A DNA stretch of 64,000 nt, from the NCBI GenBank assembly GCA_016801885.1, contig CM028884.1, positions 4,608,501 to 4,672,500 of the forward strand. Direction: 5' to 3'. Below are positions 36,268-49,273 of this stretch, piece by piece; within the stretch, counting starts at the first letter, position 1; the number at the start of each line of letters is the position of its first letter. A model generated the notes under the pieces. That model was given only the letters and a program-made list of their open reading frames with translations. It was not told the origin of the DNA and ran no database searches. The DNA comes from Toxotes chatareus. Lineage: Eukaryota > Chordata > Actinopteri > Toxotidae. Made by a program: the position numbers and the translations under genes.

Positions 36268-38689
36268 AAGGCTTACATTGAACATTAAAGCGAGATTATC
36301 TGGCTTTTGGCTGAACAGCAGCCACTTTGACCACAAATGCTAATAATATAGAAAAATGGTAACAATAAAATGTAAACATTGTGACTGAGTAATGTCAGTT
36401 GCACAACAATATCTATCTAAATTTTGCTAACATTAGCTAATGCTACCCACCATATGCCTCTGGTTGTACCAGGCAAAGTAACAGTTGGCTACCAGTAACA
36501 GAAAAGTCCCTGAGGCCACTGAATTAAGCAAGAGTACATTTTGTCAGTTTATTAATTGAAACTTTCATTTATGAGACAACATTGTGATATTTCTTCTTCA
36601 GAAGTTACAAAGTGTTGCTTTAATGGGTGAAAGACAAATAACTTGCAACTGTCAAATGTGAAGGATAAAGACTGAACTCGCAGCAGAATTAAGAAACCTA
36701 AATACTGCTGCTGGGTTTTTTTAAAGGTCAGATAAATAGGTTAACAGGTAAACCAGCAAAATCTAACAGACTATGCTTTTTCAGTTAATAGCAAGAGGTA
36801 ATTATTACCATTAACAGTGTCTCGGCTGTATTCAAGCCACGTCAGTGAGGCAGTGTGCACATTGGCAGTACCCTGAAACTGGTAAAGCTACTGTACATGA
36901 AAGTGGAGTGCAGCCTTATTTAATTCTAAATTATACAGCAGCAGTTTCCTGCTATAACGTGTCAAAATGTCTGTGATGAAAAAGATCTACTCTGCGTTCA
37001 TGTGTTCATCATCATTACTGTTTGTTTCCTTTTGTTGCCACTGTTTTGTTTTAAACATGGGTGACACAATGTAGGTAGAAATGAGCACGTTTAGTGTTGA
37101 CGGATGTTTGTTCACTCCACCTCAACAAAGAAGTAAATAATAGAAGAGGCCCTGAAAGCAAAATAAAAGTTGTAGTGTTAGGAATTTTAAGAGCCCTTTT
37201 TATTTTGATTCATTCATTCATTCATGAGATGGCATGAATTCATGAGTGAAGCCCTCATTTGGCTTATTTTTTTACTTCCTCTCTCAGCTCTTACCTTTTC
37301 CTTTGAGCTTCAGTCTGTTTGCTCTGTCAGCTATGTAGACAGACACACAGACAAAACTTTGAGGCTCTTGGGCTTTGCTCTGAGGTTTAACCCAAACATG
37401 AGGTCGTTTCTGCCTCTAGAAAAGCTCCTCCAATAAGTTCAAACTGCTGCAGTCTGGTTACCTGGTATCCTTAAGCAAGTTCGCCCAATGTCTCCCAATC
37501 AATTTAGAGTTTTATCTATTCTGAAAACAAGGCTCTGTGAGTGTGTTTGGCTGTTTGAGAGTCAACAAAGTAAAAGAAAGAGACAGGTGAAGACAGACTG
37601 ACAGGCATATAGAGAGGCAGACAGATCTCTGATCATCTATGTCTTTTTGCCTCATCCTAACATTTGTCTCTGTACCGTCCTGCACTAATCACAGAGAAGT
37701 GATACCACCCAGAGGAGAGTTACACCACTTAAATATAGTACATCTGAAAAAAGCCTAATTATTTTGGTGATCACTGAGTTTACCTCTAGTGCCTCAAGGA
37801 GGTTGACATTTTTGATTTTTAGTGTAAATATATGCTTTGACATCAATGTCTCCCTCAATTTTTACATTTGTTGTAGTTCATTGTTACATATGAAATCAAC
37901 ACTGTTATTGTGTAATATAATTTAAGGCTTCACTGTTTAAGTCTGTGATATTTTGAAGTGGAGAAAGAGGGTCTTTAGCAAGCAACTGAAGGGTGACACA
38001 TATTAATTATACTTGGGGACAATAAATATGGCATCAGGTGCATTAAAGCAAACATGCCTTTGCAAATTGTGTGAAACCATATTAGGTATGCACAGAACCC
38101 AGTCTGAACTAACATGACAAATGCTTACCCTTTTCTACCAATTACTCCCAAGTCTATGCTCATTGTTCTCTTTGACAATAATGGCCCAGATCTAAATCTC
38201 CTTGACCCATTTCATTTCGAGTTCCACTGCTGTGATCTGAGGGTCTTTATAACTGTTCTTCTTTCTTTAAAGTTTGGTGCCCTCTGCTGCACAGTCTTTA
38301 TAGGTAAAAGTGAGAGTAATGAACAGAGGCTGCCAGGGGATGGCAGTGTTGCTCTATGTTGAATCTGTGAAGTGGTTTGGCATGAAACACAAAGTCTGTG
38401 AGTGAAGATGGTTTGTACCATGCTCCTTTGAGTTTTTCTTACATTTTAAAACCAAACTCAGAGGAGCTTTGCTCTTGACAAGCAAGGACATGAACAATCA
38501 TAAAATCAATGAAAGAGCTGATGGACAAGAGAATCTTTGTGAATTACCTTTGGCTGTAGCCTGAGTTAGTGTTCATCCTTCATCAGGCGTGTGGTGGAGG
38601 GTAAAGCCCCCTCATTGAAACTGATTTCAGAATGCAGGTTTTTTTTCTCTCCCCTCACCTTTTGAAGGATGGGAAGTGTGTAGCATTCA

Positions 38690-38880
38690 ACATGCTTCTC
38701 AAAACCTTTTGTCGAGCTGCCCTTGAGCAAGGCTCTTAACCCTGAGCTGCTGTAGTGAGTACATCTGTGGGGGCTTTACAGGGGTTTTGATCATAGTGGT
38801 AACACTACCTTTACTCAGCCAGGTGCTGAGCAACCCCCCCACTACAGCACACTGCAACAAGGGAGCAGTCTATGTCATGA
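38690..38880 (+). repeat. Teleost dispersed repeat ('cccttgagcaaggc' family)
   Basis: The phrase 'cccttgagcaaggctcttaa' followed by CCCTGAGCTGCTG is a frequent fish repeat motif. A shorter related scrap is at 54430-54480. Confidence 0.45.
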
Positions 38881-40291
38881 AAGACGTGTTAAAAAGTTCA
38901 TGTGACTAAGCAGCATTTCATATTTTGGTGTATTACCTCTTTACTAGATATTTTTGTTGTATCTATTGATTGTTTCAATAATAGCAAGCCACTGTAGTTC
39001 AAGAAGATAAAAGGGTTGAAGGACTTGTGTATGGGCAACTGGGATCTGTGGTACTGCACTTGCAACTGGTTGTCAATAGAGGTTGATAAAGGTCAAACAT
39101 TATTTATTTAATAAAACTACTTCTACTACACACCCAGTATATTCCCTTCCTGTTTCCCTTTTTCATCTTTTCTTGTCACAGCTCTGCTCGAAGCCCTGAT
39201 CCTTGTTGTTTTCGCCCACTTAAAGCTGATAATGAAATGTATGCACTGGGCGAAGCAGGCGATTAATCAGAGCAGATGTGTATCTAGGTGAGTGCCAGAG
39301 CGAGTCTCTGGAGCGCAGCGGCCTGACGGCTCAAACTCCACACTGGCTTTAGTAGAAAAGCCGAGCCCTCGCCTCTCACCCCATGGCTGTCACTGCCAAC
39401 GTATGTGCCAGCCAGCCTTATTACAATTAATTAGCTGGTGCCAAAATGTCCTCACACTTCAGAAGTGATCATGTCTCATCTCAGCCAACGAAAAGGCTGC
39501 TGGTGGGCTGTTGTCATGTTTGCTGGCCTGATAAATCTGGGATGGCAATTTACTAGCACAACTTAGTGCTTCTATTCTTAAAGAAACATCACAGTCGTTT
39601 TCTTCCGATATTTGATGTAAGTTGGTACAGTTTTTCCGTGGTCCTGTTACAAATTTTAGTGGCCTTTCACACAGTATCCTCATAATATCTCTATAATGTT
39701 ATTACAATATCTGGCATATACAGTAAGAAGTAGAACTATACTTAATTTATAAGGCATATTTCAAAACTGAATTAGAAAGTGCAGAAGTACAGAAAAGTGA
39801 AACTAAGTACAGGAGATAAAATACATTAAAATACCCAAGAGAAAGCCAAAATAAACAAATGTAACTGATAAAACATGGTAGAGCAACAAAAAAAAGCATA
39901 TCACATTAATAAAGGATTTTTCCTGAAAAGACAAGTTTTTAAATGATTAAATAAGTTTTCTAAATATAAGTGATGTGAATATGTTACTGGTTCTGTACTG
40001 CACTCAATTGTTAGTTCATTTTGTCCTTATTATACTTAAAGCATGTCCCAGTGATATTCCTGAAGACTTTATTAGATGTTACATATAATTTACTGTATGA
40101 GTGCAGTCTTCTAAAATGTGTTTGTTTACAACAGTTCATTTTCCCGAGGGCTACACCATTAAAGCAGTTAGTCTGTTAGTGTTAGACTAAATATTCTCAT
40201 AATGCTTCTTGCTTTATGCTTTAAGATTAATTGCAGCTTCGATGCTGGATGTCATTCGGCCCACTCTGCTCATCACATCCTGACCATCACA

Positions 40292-40318
40292 CAGCTCTTG
40301 CCAAACTGGCAAGAGCTG
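40292..40318 (+). repeat. Perfect 12-bp hairpin
   Basis: Arms 40292-40303 and 40307-40318 (CAGCTCTTGCCA and its complement), 3-nt loop. Confidence 0.85.
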
Positions 40319-40784
40319 AGGCCATTGCTTGGCTGATTAGTTAAAACGGAAATGATGCTATACCAGTGTTTGGTCCATCGCGTGAGACCACACGTACATT
40401 CTTGAGGCTGAATTCTCACACACCGGTTGCTTTGTGATATGTCCAGTGTTCACAGATATAAGCTTGACTTGTAAGTGTTAGATTAAGAATTTCCTCCAAA
40501 TCTTATTTCATAAGATTTTTGGCTACTGTCTGGAAAGGGCAAAATTACCCATTTTAAAGTATGCACAAAGAGAGAGAGAGAGATTTTGCTGAAAGGTGTG
40601 TCAAACAATAGAAGATTGTAAAATGAGATTTTGGAAGTTGGAAGCAAATTAGGTATTACAGATACCTGCGGCAGCTAATATCAGTGGTTGAGGTGTGTGT
40701 GCAAAAAAAAGAACAAATGTCCTACAAAAGTGACATATTGCTTTTAAAGTACAGTATCTGATATTGCACATGAAGGCTGTCCAT

Positions 40785-40815
40785 GCTCATGAACAGTTGG
40801 CAACTGTTCATGAGC
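40785..40815 (+). repeat. Perfect 15-bp palindrome
   Basis: Arms 40785-40799 and 40801-40815 (GCTCATGAACAGTTG and its complement) with a single-base centre. Confidence 0.9.
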
Positions 40816-41734
40816 TTCTCCAAATGTCTATATTAGACCATGAAAATATTGCAAGACTTTCAGAATGATGTTAAGAAAAAAAATTATAAAAAAAAATTTA
40901 TAAAAATAGAGATAAGACAAAGAAATCTTGTGCTGTACAGACACAACACAAGTTATGACCTGTCCCCTTTTACTTCAAATAAATTCTTTCATGAAGCAAG
41001 TCTCAGGTGATTTTTATATGCTGTGACTGAAAGATCACAAATCATCAATGGACCACACAGTGTCATCTGTGTAACCAGAGAGAGGTGGTGTGGTAAGAGC
41101 CTGGTGGGGAGAGTAACAACTTTATCTACCCAACATTGTCATTAGTATCACACATCTTCACAACAGCTGGACCATATGATCAGAGAAATGCAGAGTGTTT
41201 TTTTTCTTGTCCATCCTGACCACCATCGCTCAACTGCTCACATGTTATGTAGAAATCAGTGTGATGAACTACTCGTCAGTGTGAAAAATAATTTGTATCC
41301 ACAGGATGTTTGCAAATGTGTGTCAGCTGAAAATACCACTATGGTACAGATGCAAAGCAAGTGTTTGCCTGTAGTTTTGTTTAGCTAAGCAGCGATTACA
41401 GAGATAAAGCCCAGTTCTAACACATCTCCTCATGACTGCGATCACATGGTTTTAAGTAAATTAAGGTACCAGCGTTTCCTTCATTTCCCTCTCTGCAGGC
41501 TGCCATTTACTCTCTGCTCATCTTTACCTCTGTGAACTCAGAATCACTGTCAGTCAAAACAGCCTCATCCTCACACACATTATCACATTTGAATCTTATG
41601 GTTCACTTATTATTTGCAATGCAAAAGCCACAATGTTTTCTTAAAGGTACAGCCCAAACAAAACTACTGTCAACATCTCTACATACTAGGTTTTGGCAAC
41701 TCTGAGGCAGTGGAGACAAACTGAACTCATTTGC

Positions 41735-41764
41735 ACTTACACAGCACCTCTGTGCTGTGTAAGT
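41735..41764 (+). repeat. Perfect 13-bp hairpin
   Basis: Arms 41735-41747 and 41752-41764 (ACTTACACAGCAC and its complement), 4-nt loop. Confidence 0.85.
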
Positions 41765-42599
41765 TGTCATGCCTTTTCTTGGACAGGGTTGAGTAATTTA
41801 CACAATGTGCAACATGAGGTACACTAATAATTTTGCAATTTAGTTGCAAATGGCTAATGTATGATTAGCCATCAGATACAGTCACACTTTTTAAACTGAG
41901 AAAAATAGGATATATTCTATAAATTGTGCAGCCCTGTTAAGAAAGTGTGAAATCACTGTCGTGGTCTTCAGACTGAAGACCAAGTAGAATGACAACAGAC
42001 TGATAAGATTGTCCTTCTTGAACATTTCTGTTGCTTGCAGGCATCAGAGGTTAGAGAATGAGTCAAGGAATATGATTAGGAAATGGCTCACAGAACACAA
42101 ACTAGTGGAGACTTGCCTTGAAACAGGACTAGAAATCAAGACCCTTCTCTTTTAGGCACAGCTGAGCCACACTGGGGCTGTAGGAGAGCCTTGTGTATCT
42201 GTGGGGTTGTATTTCAGATCCAGGTTAGGCTTGTATCAAGGTAAGGCTAAGGAAATGTAAAAGATGAAGATAACTGAAATGAGACTGATTATCCAGCTCC
42301 TTAGGTTTGTGTGATGACCTTTTCTAAATCTGCACCATTAAAAAGCAGCTTAAACATTTGTGGCAGCAATGTGGCAAATGTCAGTGTGATGTGACATGAG
42401 TTTAATGTTGTCTTCCAGCTCAGTGTTTAGGTGTGTCAGGTCACAAAATTTGCTGTTGTGGTTCACTCATGCAGTTCTGATAGTGCTTTCTTTCTTTCTT
42501 TTTTTTTTTTACAGCAACAGGCAGCTGTATTCAGTGAAAACACTAAGAAAACCCCCTGTAAGTTGCCTGCTCTGCACCAAGTAATATACAGACACTCTC

Positions 42600-42760
42600 A
42601 GTGAGGGGTGAAGACAGTGAAGCATTTAGCAGCTAAGGATCCAGGTATTTCCCCCAGGAGTTTGGTGGAGACCAAAAACTGAGCTCAGAGGACAGCATAG
42701 AGTGACTATCGAACTCACATTCACCAGGTGACACCAAATGAATGATTGTGTTACCAACCT
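42600..42760 (+). repeat. Teleost dispersed repeat, family R2 (copy 2 of 3)
   Basis: Shows 'gaagcatttagcagctaagg', 'tttggtggagaccaaaaact' and 'cattcaccaggtgacaccaa', matching the R2 order. Confidence 0.6.
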
Positions 42761-42832
42761 TACCCTTAATCTAACCAGTAATCTATGCCTACTCCTGAGC
42801 CTTGGAATCTAATGTTTATCTGTATCTTTTTT

Positions 42833-43790
42833 GTCCAGGTTTTGGGTGAGAAAGACACCTCTGTAACATCTCTGCAGAGCTTTCCTCTGCCACCCCACAG
42901 TTACAGGCCACCATACCAACACACCTGCCTCAGGAGACCCCAGGTTTCTCCAACCTTGAGTCACAAAGTTCTCTCTGACACAGAATCGGTTTCAGCAGCT
43001 TACCTGGATGACGCTGTCGTCTTCAGAAACTCATGGCAAGAGCTCCCATTCACATGGAGGATGTTTTGCAAAACATCAAACCGTCACTTCTCACCATAAA
43101 CCCTGGAAAGTTCAGTCTGGGAGTTGAGAGTTGCATTTGGATCCTGGGATCCACAGGATGGGACATAAAACCAGTTGGAGCTGGTGGGCTGGTACTGCCT
43201 TTTAAAAAAATGTTTTTGGTGAAAAAAAACTCTGCTTGTTTGTCTCACCCCTATTAATAAAACCAAGCTGACCTGGGGTGAAAAGCAGGACATTCATGGA
43301 TCTCAGAGGTCCCCTGCAGTGACTCTGTGCTTCTGAGTCTCAACCTTGATCTTATCCTCTCCATCCAAACAGATGCCCCTGGTAAAAGCAGTTTCCTTCT
43401 GCAGGGGGGACGCCATCATTTTTGATTCATTATTTTGCTCTTAATTAATGCTTTTACGCTTAGCCTTTATTGTGAAAACAAGTGTATAATGTTATCAGAC
43501 TGTCAATTAAAATTGACCTTCTAGGGGAATGTAGATTTGTTTGTTCTTACTCTTTGATGACTGTCAGATTTGTGTTAAAAGTTGAGGATAAATCTCTCTC
43601 ACCACATATTGAGTATATTTTTGAGTGCTGAATTTTTAGTTTGTGAAACTCAGCCTAGAATAAACTGTGAAGTTTGTGAGGTTAGAGGGATATAATTAGA
43701 CTTGCTGTTATATGTTGTCTTTGATTTGTCAAAAGATTTTAGAATGGACCTTGATCTGAAATAATTTCTCTTTTTCTTCCACCGTTTATC
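42833..43790 (+). mobile_element. Ty3/gypsy-like polymerase remnant, duplicated block copy A
   Basis: Broken frames resemble a gypsy reverse transcriptase and the start of RNase H. AAYLDDAVVF carries the YxDD catalytic motif and is followed by LLTINPGKFSLGVE and SIQTDAPGKSSFLL. Stops and frame changes separate them, no LTRs are visible, and the element is only a fragment. The block is nearly identical to 47395-48265 but has a cleaner YLDD motif. The homology starts abruptly at a shared 'tgtccagg'. The last ~350 bp are AT-rich and carry no recognised coding. Confidence 0.55.
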
Positions 43791-44214
43791 TGTCTGTCTC
43801 TGTCATGTCAGAGTGTTTAAATCACATATTTGATATTTTTTAATGTGAACATAAACTTCTAGATCTGTGAATGTTTCAGGGTGCAATATTTTAGTCTTCA
43901 CCACTGATCTGTATCAAAGTATAAGATTGTTAGAACTGTATATTTTTGTATGCTTACGCACTAGAAGCAGTTTTTGTTTAGCTTACCTAAGCTAAGTCAT
44001 ATGTCTATGATATGTGCATTATGTCTTCTTGATGCGAACATCTAATGAGTGAATAAAATGAGTGCTTAGTTTCAGAGTTAATTTTACTGCTCCCCGCCCA
44101 AAAAGAAAGTAAGTTCCTTTTTACTGCTCCATTTGACCATGACCATCACAATGGGCTCACATTTACATACAACACACATTTGAATACTAGGAAGAGATGA
44201 TTTGCCTGGTGTCC

Positions 44215-44642
44215 TCAGCACTATGGAAAATGTGTTGCTATGTGATTAAGATTATGGTTGGTAATCTGCCACATTATTATCTAACTGCATTTCTGTGTTA
44301 TGAAAATGATCTGATCTTCCACAGGAGGCTGTGGAACACTGCAGGACTCTTGCCACAGACCCCAGTTCAAGTAACACCTACTTCAGCCATCTCTATAACC
44401 TTCCCTATATGCAGTATGGAGGAAGCTGCTCGACTGCAAGAGGAATGATCCTAGATGCTCAGACGGAAGCGGTGTGGATAGGTATGCGTTTCCTTGCAGG
44501 ACACTGGGTGTGGGTGAATGGGGTCCCTCTGCAGGAACAACTGCCTGTCCGCCCTGCACCTGGGATGTATTGTGGGACAATGTCAAAGACAGGGGAGCTT
44601 TTGCAACTCAGTAACTGTTTGGAGAGAAGCATCTGTATTTAA
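44215..44642 (+). pseudogene. Truncated C-type-lectin-like gene, copy A
   Basis: From 44330 the sequence is nearly identical to the second lectin-like domain of the intact gene at 49274-50065 (HCRTLATDPSSSN, WIGMRFLAGHWVWVNGV). The signal peptide and first lectin-like domain are missing. A 19-base net deletion near 44312-44322, relative to the intact copy, shifts the frame. At 44629 a second deletion of about 110 bp removes the codons for the last cysteine and joins the coding sequence to what is 3' flank in the intact copy (near 50148). It is not expected to make a stable protein. Confidence 0.85.
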
Positions 44643-44869
44643 AGTTTTGAGAAATGTCTAGAAATTAAACAAACAGCTATAACAATGAGAATGTAAATTT
44701 GTCATAATTGAAAAAAAAAATCTGCTCCAACCACAGAAATTTTCATTTCATAATATCTGTTTTTCTGACTTCAACAAACTTTTGTTGTTGAAGGTGAGCA
44801 GGCGGTAGTGTCCTTTGAGATACATAGCTGGTTCTTTTATTTATTTTATTTTATTTTGCAGCCTGACAC

Positions 44870-47394
44870 AAATGCTGGTGATAGATAATTGCAGTAGTTT
44901 ATGGACATCCATGCTCCTCCCTTCTCTTTGTTGCACCGCTGTATGCTCTTCCTCCTGATTAACCTTGTGATGTTTGAAGTAAATTCTGATCTTAGCCTTT
45001 CCACAAATATCCCAGTTGATATTTTTATCAACAGGTGAGAAAAATTTCCAGAATATGCTTGACAAACTGTCAAGCCCACTCAGCTCAACATCACTTATCT
45101 TTTTTTCTGAGCTTTTAATTGTGTCTCTTGGTTATCATTAGCTGATGGATATTTCTCAGTTGTCATGGAGAATAAGAAGAAGATTTTTTTTTTTTTTTTT
45201 ATCTTTTTGGCTAAGGTGAAGAATCAGCTTTAATCCTCAAATTATGTAGTTTGCAAATTTCCAGAACATTCAATAACCATCTTTTAAGTCCTGTTTTCCA
45301 CGATTCCTGCTAGGGCATCTATGGTATGATTAAGTTTAGTCAACGACCCAGTTAAAGTTAATCAAAATGCAAACCTTAACTGCAGATCTGTGACAGGCGG
45401 GAAACCCTTGTCTGCATTAAAGTCAGAATCACTACACACCCATCCACCATCCTGATCTCCACACTTTTCCACCATGTTACATTTAGGGAACACTGATTTC
45501 TGCATTAGCACTAAATGTAAATTGTGAGGCATAGAATCACCTTGATGGACATCATGGATAGTGGGCTGTTTCACCAAAACATGGTGGACCCATTGTGGCT
45601 GAGTGGCAGCTAACTGATTCTTCGAGAATAATTTTGTGATACTGTCACAATTTGTCTGTATCTCTGCGCAACAAACGAAAAGTGGCACTAATATGTTTAT
45701 AATTAGCTGTTATCAATGCACCAGCTAATGACAAGATGTAATTAGTCATTAAACATGTTAATACTTTCAGTACAGTTTCATCATGCTTGTCACCACATTT
45801 CATCTCACCACCAACAAAAATTCTACAACAACTGAACAGAGGGGAGCATAGGAGTCTCCCACTCACAGATGTGTATGCCAACATTATATTTACAGTATTA
45901 TAATACAGCTCTGAATACTGAGCCAGAAGCTCAGAAATAAGTGGTTTCCTTGGAAAACTGGAGAGCATTCTCGTCTGAAGGCATGGCTTCGTTCATACTC
46001 TCAGACCACAGACCACAAATGTCCCAACTAGTTATGGAAGAAATGAGTCCAGGGCTGTTGAGCCAGTTTCCCATGGACCAATGTATTATTTCTTTGATTA
46101 GCTATGACACTGAACATGTCAGCCAGATTAAGATTGAATGCATGACAAAAACCACACATTGACAGATCTGTACCAGTAAATTAGGGACATACCTTTTACC
46201 TTGGACAGATTCAGTGTTATATTATTATTGGTAATTAGTTAATTTATTACTGAATAAATAAATTCTACCACCACTTTGGTAGAAACCAGAATATCTCAAC
46301 AACAACAGCATGGTCTACCGTAACATTTTGTGCAGACATCCATGGTCCCCAGTGGATGAAACATACTGACTTTGGTGAAACCCTGACTTTTCCTTTAGTG
46401 CCACCACAAAAGTTGACATTTGGGCTTTTAATTAAAGTATTTTGGCAGCTAATGGATGGATTGTCATGGGATCTGGCATAGACATTCATGGTCCCCAGAG
46501 GGTGAAACATACTGACTTTTGTTTTAGTGCCACCATGAGATTGACAGTTTTGTCTTTTTTAGTGAAATGTCTTGACAATCATGGGATGGATTGCCATGAA
46601 ATTGTGTATGCACATCCATGCCCCATTTAGGATGAACCGTAATGACTAGAGAAGAAAATACTAATAACTAAATAAATCAGTTGTTAGTAGACATCTGTAC
46701 CATCACCAATCTGAAGCAGGTAGATATGTAAAAAGAAGTCCCAGTAGTATAACAAACTGTAGTATAACCTCCCATGGCATGCAAACAATATATTAAATTT
46801 AACTGCTTACCTCTTAGTAAGTGCAGTTATTTCTTCAATCCCTTTATGTTTGTCTGCGTACATGGAGAAATATGTATTTCATTTGATCTGATTATTCTTA
46901 GGTAGCAAATGTTATTAGTTCTCATACAAATACATAACATTATTTGGGATTAGGGGCTCTCATGTTATTTTTGCAAATTGTTTAAAATATTTCATTTTAA
47001 AATCTTCCCAGTGTCCCATCAGAAGTGTCCCATCGTATGTAATGACCACATTTCACATTACTTTGAATACTCTTAACTCTACACAGGTCATAGCAGCAAC
47101 CTAACATAAGTTTTGTTAGATAACTCTATCACACTTAATAGTGACATCTGGCTGTTAATGTGGGTAAATAGCTAATAAAGAGAAACTAGTTTGTGCAAAC
47201 CATTTAAATTCAGTTATGTGCAATCAATACTTAAACACGTACTTTATAACTGGACAGAGTTTGAACTTACAAAGAGATGGTGTAACCAGAGCTTCCCAGT
47301 TTTGCTCTGATGGCAAGCTGCTGGTAAACAAATTATTCAGATGTATCCATCTCAGAGAATTGGTCACATTGATTCTACGATTTGACAGTTGTTC
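44870..47394. other. Spacer between the two duplicated blocks
   Basis: Holds a poly-T run (45186-45201) and an R3 repeat (46260-46650). Two minus-strand open frames of 107-108 codons (45362-45688, 45645-45968) show no domain I recognise and look like chance. Confidence 0.45.
46260..46650 (+). repeat. Teleost dispersed repeat, family R3 (copy 2 of 4), internally repeated
   Basis: The module 'catggtccccag..gatgaaacatactgactt' occurs twice in tandem (about 46340-46400 and 46485-46535), each followed by 'agtgccacca'. This tandem layout is normal for the family. Confidence 0.65.
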
Positions 47395-48265
47395 TGTCCA
47401 GGCTTTGGGTGAGAAAGACACCTCTGTAACATCTCTGCAGACCTTTCCTCTGACACCCCACAGTTACAGGCCATCATACCCACACATTTGTCTCAGGAGA
47501 CGCCAGGTTTCTCCAACCTTGAGTCACAAAGTTCTCTCTGGCACAGAATCGGTTTCAGCAGCTTACCTGGACAATACTGTCATCTTCAGAAACTCATGGC
47601 AAGAGCTCCCATTCACATGGAGGATGTCTTTCAAAACATCAAACCGTCATGTCTCACCATAAACCCAGGAAAATTCTATCTGGGTGTTGTGAGGGTTTTT
47701 TTTTTTTTTTTTTTGGGTGAAAAAAATTCTCTGCTCCTTTGTTTCACCCCTACCACAAGCTGACCTGGGGTGAAAAGCAGGAGAGGACATTCATGGATCT
47801 CAGAGGCCCCCTGCAGAGATTCTGAGTCTCAACCTTGATCTTACCCTCTCCATCCAAACAGATGCCCCTGGTAAAAGCAGTTTCCTTCTGCAGGGGGGAC
47901 GCCATCATTTTTGATTCATTATTTTGCTCTTAATTAATGCTTTTACGCTTAGCCTTTATTGTGAAAACAAGTGTATAATGTTATCAGACTGTCAATTAAA
48001 ATTGACCTTCTAGGGGAATGTAGATTTGTTTGTTCTTACTCTTTGATGACTGTCAGATTTGTGTTAAAAGTTGAGGATAAATCTTTCTCACTACATACTG
48101 AGTATATTTTGATTGCTGAATTTTTAGTTTGTGAAACTCAGCCTAGAATAAACTGTAAAGTTTGTGAGGTTAGAGGGATATAATTAGACTTGCTGTTATA
48201 TGTTGTCTTTGATTTGTCCAAAGATTTTAGAATGGATGTAGATCTTTCTCTCCCACTGTTTATCT
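47395..48265 (+). mobile_element. Ty3/gypsy-like polymerase remnant, duplicated block copy B
   Basis: Near-identical to 42833-43790, with the same fragments in the same order (AAYLDNTVIF, CLTINPGKFYLGV, SIQTDAPGKSSFLL). Here the YxDD motif has changed to YLDN, and a poly-T stretch at 47698-47714 interrupts it. It sits about 1 kb upstream of the intact lectin-like gene. Confidence 0.55.
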
Positions 48266-49273
48266 GTCTACCTCTTTTCTCCTAGCGTCTGTCCCAGTGG
48301 ATAATGTGCATATGTGACTGTCTGTGTTTAACTCCTTAAGAAGAAAGCAATGAGCAAACCTTATAATGCACTGCAGGGTATTTGACTGGACACTGAAGCT
48401 GTTGCATGTTGTGCTGTCTACATGGACACAGTCACTGGGACCTAGCCGGCAGGGCTTTGGATTATTTGGAATTTCTCTAGTTTTGCATTTACTTGTGGTT
48501 GAGTCAGTTGTTGACTTTGTGCTTTGCAAATGAGCCTGTGCCGGAGGCCTGCTGCTAGTTGCTTGTGAGAATTTCTTCATTCGGGTTTAAATGGACCAGA
48601 TCTGCCACTGTTCAGGACTTTGGCTGTAAACGCCTTATGCAGGTATTTAAGCAAAAATAAGTTCTTTTCACTGCTCTGCTTGACAATGTTTTGGGCATTC
48701 AACTCCAAGTGTGACTTTATTACATCTGTCTATGGATGATGAAACAACACTTTGGCTAACTCTAGTACCTTACTTTGTTAATGAGCACTGTACCCTTAAA
48801 TAAACCAATAAAAGTATATAAATGATGTACGTCTTCACTTAGCTATAACATTAAAATGCTGCTTACATGTTAATGCATCAATAATAATAATCTCATATCA
48901 TAACACAAAACAGTATGGCAGTACTTTTAGGTTTAATACTTTAAATATTGAGTTAAGTAATCCTAACCTTAAATTTAACTGAATATTTCCTTTGGTGCAT
49001 GAGTCTATGTGTTGTGTGTGTTCTGATGCCATCCTACATTAATCAGTCAGTTTGATGTTGGGGCAGTTAATGGAGTGATGTTAGGTTTCAAGTGAATTTT
49101 AGGCTCCTTTCACTGGTAAACTATTGGGAGTGATTCCTTCCCCGCATTTGCCTATACTGAGTTGGCACAACCCACACGGTACTTAACCAGGGAGACAGAA
49201 TACAGCAGAGGTCTTGAAGCTGCAAGTCAAAGTCAAAGCCAAATAGCAAAATTTGAGTCAGCTCTAGGGAGTC

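Larger units (their letters stand above)
35485..42600. other. Intergenic DNA, no gene recognised
   Basis: Holds an R1 fragment (35830-35970), a MITE-like element (36143-36267) with a related fragment near 36820-36984, and a repeat with 'cccttgagcaaggctcttaa' (38690-38880). It also has a GC-richer block at 39210-39440 and three hairpins between 40.29 and 41.77 kb. No splice-bounded coding exon was found. Confidence 0.5.

Noticed and set aside
45362..45968. Two minus-strand frames of 107-108 codons
   Set aside because: No known domain, signal peptide or splice structure; no counterpart near the duplicated copy at 48-49 kb.
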